Part shown: in pieces, positions 60,444 to 64,000 of the stretch | Layout of the letters: each line of letters begins with the position of its first letter | How positions within the stretch are numbered: the first letter of the stretch is position 1 | Assembly: GCA_026225945.1 (NCBI GenBank) | Contig: JAMJFZ010001258.1 | Coordinates: forward strand, 4,633,501-4,697,500 | Direction: 5' to 3' | From: Cricetomys ansorgei | Taxonomy: Eukaryota; Chordata; Mammalia; Rodentia; Nesomyidae | Length of the DNA: 64,000 nt | Program-made: the position numbers and the translations under genes | Notes under the pieces: model-generated | Database searches by the model: none | The model's input: the letters and a program-made list of their open reading frames with translations, nothing else | Told to the model about the DNA's origin: nothing

Positions 60444-61158
60444 TAAAAAATGACCCAGTAAAGCATGATGGTCCTTACTTAAGGCCCCTCCTTTTTTTTT
60501 TTTTTTTTTTTGGTATCTGGGGGAAAGGGGACAAAGACTAGAAGAGGAATCTTGGTCTTGGGTACCAGAACGAGCTGTTTTGAAGTCGCATGCCATAGTC
60601 AGCCCTTTCAAGCCTTATAAAAACCCTTTAAACAGAAGCCATAGGATTGTATTTGTCCCCAGCCGGGCGCATCACATGCACGAGAGAAACCTCTCCCGCC
60701 TCCACTTCCCTTTCCACAGCCCACGCGCTCACAGTACGCTAATCCAAGAACCAGGTGTGGTTCCCAGTGGAAGCTTGGGGCATAAAGCCAGCATCATGTT
60801 CAGAAGCAGTCTCCACTAGCCCTGGCTGAGATCTGCAATTGAGATGCCCACTTTGTCTCCCAAACTTAACGTCAGCTCTTCAGAGACAGACTTGCTCCTC
60901 TAGCCAGCCCCGCCCACAGCCCACAGCAGGAGCAACACAGGGATAAACTCCACATTGTGTGTCTTCAGATCGGGCATTGTGCTGGGTATGGGGAAGGAAC
61001 GGGCAGATAAGACGGATGTGGCTCACCAAGCTGTAAGCTGTTACGCACATTCAAAGCTGCCCAAGGCGATAGGCAGGGGCTCATGGAGAAGGCACCCTTC
61101 CCAGACCCTCTGGTAGGATGGCAGTGTGTCATTCACGTTTTCCTTTGTAATATTCCAG

Positions 61159-61266
61159 GTGAGATACCCAGAAGACTGTGACCAGCAGAGAGGGAAAGGC
61201 AGCTTCCCTGCTATGATCACACCTGCCTATCAGATTGCCAAAAGAGCCAATGAGCTGGCGAGTGAT
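61159..61266 (+). CDS. Nrap: Nrap coding exon 8 (nebulin-like module)
   Basis: Residues 226-261, VRYPEDCDQQRGKGSFPA to ANELASD; 36 codons. Close paralogue of exon 6, sharing GKGSFPAMITPAYQ. Acceptor ttccag/GTG, donor GAT/gtgagt, phase 0. Confidence 0.96.
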
Positions 61267-61554
61267 GTGAGTGTGGTTACGTTGTCATGTTAAGGAGGCA
61301 GCAGGAAGTTAGCCTGGATCAGGAAGTCCAACTTCCTGTCTGTTTTTACACACTGACTAGAGCCAAGAAATACCTTTCCTTTATACCTGTCAGTCATTTT
61401 CACTGTGACCATGGTTTGCCCGCTATGTCTATGTCTGAGATGTTTTCCTTAGGCCCAAGCAGAGGTGGAGGACGCCACAGAACATTTGTTTTTACTCTCG
61501 TGGCATTTATAACGGGACTCATTGAGTTTTCCTTACCCCCTCCCCCCAAAACAG

Positions 61555-61656
61555 GTGAAGTACCATCAACAATATCAAAGGGAAATGAAGGGAGTGGCTA
61601 GTCCTGTCGGAGCTGAGGGCGCAATGACAAAGGAGTGTGTGGACCAGTATGGCCAG
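61555..61656 (+). CDS. Nrap: Nrap coding exon 9 (nebulin-like module)
   Basis: Residues 262-295, VKYHQQYQREMKGVASP to CVDQYGQ. Acceptor acag/GTG, donor CAG/gtgcgt. Last exon found in the window; only 288 bp separate it from exon 8. Confidence 0.95.
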
Positions 61657-61800
61657 GTGCGTGACACTTCTGGGAGCTGGTCTCTGAGGCCAGCTCTGTT
61701 TGTTTCATACAGATGTGACAGCCATGATCAGGGTTTGAACTTGAGCCCAAACAATATTCAGAGCTCAGTTCAACCAGCTTAGGATAGCAAATCCCAAGCA

Positions 61801-61895
61801 CTTGAAAGGAAGGAAGGAAGGAAGAAGGGAGGGAGGGAGGAAGGAAGGGAGGGAGGAAGGAAGGAAGGGAAGGAGGAAGGAAGGAGAGAAGGAAG
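61801..61895. repeat. (GGAA)n purine tract
   Basis: GGAA and GGGA units for about 95 bp in the Nrap intron after coding exon 9. Confidence 0.93.
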
Positions 61896-62034
61896 AAAGA
61901 ATTTATGCCAATATGGTGGTTTAGCCAATAATAAAACATTTTCGTCTGTTCACGGAAGGACTGTCCCAAGGAATCAGATTGTTGTGTTTAGTTCATCACT
62001 GCATGAACATGGAAGGGAATCAAATGTATGTCTT

Positions 62035-62314
62035 GAGGGTTGGGGAGATAGTTTAGTGGATATGAGAGCTTGCTGTGTAAAGAGGAGGACTTCAGTTCAA
62101 ATCCCCATCACCCACATGAAAGAAGGATGGTGGAGATATGGGGATCCATGGGCCTTACTGGGGTTTGCCAACCTCGCTCCAGTTTCAGTAAGAGACCCTG
62201 TCTCAAGGGAATAAAGTGGAGCAGGGCACCAGAATTCTTCCTCTGGCCTCTGCATCTATGCACACACACGTTCACATTCAACATACACACATACACACAC
62301 ATACACATACATAC

Positions 62315-62358
<44 letters not shown>

Positions 62359-62380
62359 TCAACACACACACACACAATTG
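62035..62380 (+). repeat. B4-class SINE with (CA)n tail
   Basis: TTGGGGAGATAGTTTAGTGG head, CAGTTCAAATCCCCATCACC, AGAGACCCTGTCTCAAGGGA and about 100 bp of CA. In the Nrap intron after coding exon 9. Confidence 0.82.
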
Positions 62381-62649
62381 CTTCTTGAAAAGAAACAGGA
62401 GTTCCTTTCTTAGGCAGTAACTATTTCTCCTGGGTTGCTAGATAAAGCAGTATATTTTAGAAAACACAAGCCTTGTTCCCAGTTCCATTTTTCAGTGGAC
62501 TGCATCAGGTCTGAGAGTAGAAAGGTCAAGGTAACAGACTGAACGTGATTTGTGCTTTCACATTTCTGTGCATTGTCTGGTGCTAGAGTCATCGTGAAGT
62601 AAGAGAAACGTTATTCCTTTACAGTCACAGGTAAAAAATATTGGAAAAG

Positions 62650-62682
62650 TGTGTGTGTGTCTCTCTGTGTGTGTGTGTGTGG
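62650..62682. repeat. (GT)n microsatellite
   Basis: GT units interrupted by CTCTCT, in the last Nrap intron. Confidence 0.9.
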
Positions 62683-63044
62683 TAGTGATACATTCAATGA
62701 GGGTAAGTGATGTGTTTTTTAATTATTTGGCAGTGTGCATGAACTATATGGGAAATCTCAAAGAATGGATTTCTCTTCTTTAGGAAAACCAAGTCACCAT
62801 GGGTGGGCGTATGCCCATGTGACTCTTAGATGTATGTGAAGATGAGTTTTGACCCTTCTGCAAGAGTGTCTGCCTAAGCAAGAAATGCTTACTTTTCAAC
62901 TTAAAAGCAGTGTAATCAAATCATACAAGCAAACTAAGGGCATCTTGTTCTGAACTCGGTGAAGTATGCTTTTACTTTTCATGTTTTAGAAGACTCAGAA
63001 AACTTCTACAAATCAGTTTTATTTTATAAAAAGCACCTTGCAGG

Positions 63045-63190
63045 AGCTAAGTGTGATAGCTTACGCCATAATCCTGTAATTTGGGAAGCGGAGGCAGGAG
63101 GATTGTCGTGCATTTGAGCCTGGAAAACATAGTGAGTTCCAGTCTAGTCTGGGCTACGTAGTGAGGTACTGTCTCTAGTTAGCAAAAAAA
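63045..63190 (+). repeat. Diverged B1 SINE
   Basis: TAATCCTGTAATTTGGGAAG, GGAGGCAGGAGGATTG and GGGCTACGTAGTGAG followed by an A run. In the Nrap intron after coding exon 9. Confidence 0.75.
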
Positions 63191-63799
63191 ATCCAGTCTT
63201 TTCACTGTCTTACCTGCCGTTTGCATGCACACACATTTGGAAAAACACAAAGCTCATTATCAAAGAACTTAGAACCTTCTTTCTTCCATGGCCCCCAGAC
63301 GTCCGCTTTTCACTAATTGTGTTCGACCCAGAACATTCTGGCAGCCAACCAGGAAGAAGGGCTTAAGTTGATCCATTTCATTTGGGGAGAAAAGGAAGCC
63401 CGGATGCTAGGTGTGACCTGTAGTGGCATGTAGTTTCATAGTGTTCCAGCAGGCTCCTGGCCGTTAGAGCATGTTGACTGGAAGTCCCAGTCTTGAAGAT
63501 GACAAACTCAAGAGTCCAAGGGGCTGTGTTGGACGGCGCCATCAGCAGCTGCGGAGGGAACGCAGTCTAGCGAGGCGTGTTGTTTGATTTAGCATGTCTT
63601 GTCAGGGCATGAGTGGGGGGGGGATGGGATTAGACAGCCAGGCAGACAGGCAGATAAACTATAAATATCTGGTAGTGCCTCAAATACCACACAGCTCACT
63701 CTGTTAATAACTAGCCAAGGCCATGAAGGAGACTACACGACACAACACATTTGATATTCATAGAATAGTCATAGGGCTCAATAGCTTACAAAGAGATTC

Positions 63800-63862
63800 T
63801 CTCTCTCTCTCTCCCTCTCTCTCCCTCTCCCTCTCCCTCTCTCTCACACACACACACACACT
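63800..63862. repeat. (CT)n(CA)n microsatellite
   Basis: CT-rich run followed by nine CA units. Confidence 0.92.
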
Positions 63863-64000
63863 TTAAGATAAAGCTACTAACACAAAACTAGAAAGCAGAA
63901 AACAAAAACCACGGAGGCCACCACCCACCAAATGATAACAAACTTAGATCCTTATCTCTCCTCCAAACTTACCTCCCCCCCCCCATTTTGCTTATTTGCT

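Larger units (their letters stand above)
52455..64000 (+). other. Nrap: Nrap gene, 5' part (nebulin-related anchoring protein), runs past window end
   Basis: Striated-muscle actin-binding LIM protein of myotendinous junctions and intercalated discs. In other mammals the LIM domain binds talin and the nebulin-like modules bind actin, vinculin and filamin, helping myofibril assembly. Nine coding exons (72, 95, 88, 105, 105, 105, 105, 108 and 102 nt) splice in frame with GT-AG borders to 295 residues. Residues 1-60 form a LIM domain with ligands Cys6, Cys9, His27, Cys30, Cys33, Cys36, Cys54 and His57. From residue 86, phase-0 exons of about 35 codons each encode one nebulin-like module. The full protein is about 1700 residues, so most of the gene lies to the right. 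No further exon was found between 61657 and 64000. Assignment to Nrap rather than nebulette or LASP rests on the module sequences, for example GKGSFPAMITPAYQ. Confidence 0.96.

Noticed and set aside
61657..64000. A tenth Nrap coding exon, for example tttacag/TCACAG at about 62625
   Set aside because: Only six bases before the next GT and no nebulin-like sequence; no other acceptor is followed by a module.

Overview
This is mammalian nuclear DNA from a muroid rodent. It has GT-AG introns, a CpG-island promoter, dense B1/B3/B4 SINEs, rodent-type DNA-transposon repeats and many micro- and minisatellites. It contains no bacterial-style operon. The exact species cannot be named from the sequence; the caspase-7 protein differs at several positions from the mouse protein as I remember it.

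Two protein-coding genes can be supported, arranged head to head. Casp7 (caspase-7) is on the minus strand. All six coding exons are present (40469 down to 8662) and together encode a complete 302-residue protein. Its first, untranslated exon should lie in the CpG island at about 45.7-46.6 kb. Nrap (nebulin-related anchoring protein) is on the plus strand and starts at 52455. Its first nine coding exons, 295 residues comprising the LIM domain and the first nebulin-like modules, are present, and the gene runs off the right edge. The same divergent CASP7-NRAP order is known in human.

Layout: 1-8.66 kb is the region 3' of Casp7, with repeats and probably the Casp7 3' UTR in its last 1.3-1.8 kb. 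8.66-13.7 kb holds Casp7 coding exons 2-6. 13.7-40.4 kb is the 26.7-kb Casp7 intron between coding exons 1 and 2. It carries a 30/17-bp minisatellite, a (GGA)n tract, a (CCAT/CCAC)n array, a (TG)n array, a 1-kb array of a 32/33-bp unit and a 2.6-kb endogenous retrovirus-like element with a second LTR nested in it. 40.5-46 kb is the 5' UTR intron. 46.6-52.4 kb lies between the two genes and ends in a 250-bp (CA)n tract. 52.4-64 kb is the 5' part of Nrap.

The two genes have unrelated jobs (apoptosis execution, and muscle actin anchoring) and share only their neighbourhood. I found no novel multigene system. The observations most worth checking are the bHLH-motif-rich 32/33-bp array, the nested retroviral element with its intact 6-bp target duplication, the composite 30/17-bp minisatellite, and the minisatellite and tandem acceptor at Nrap coding exon 6.
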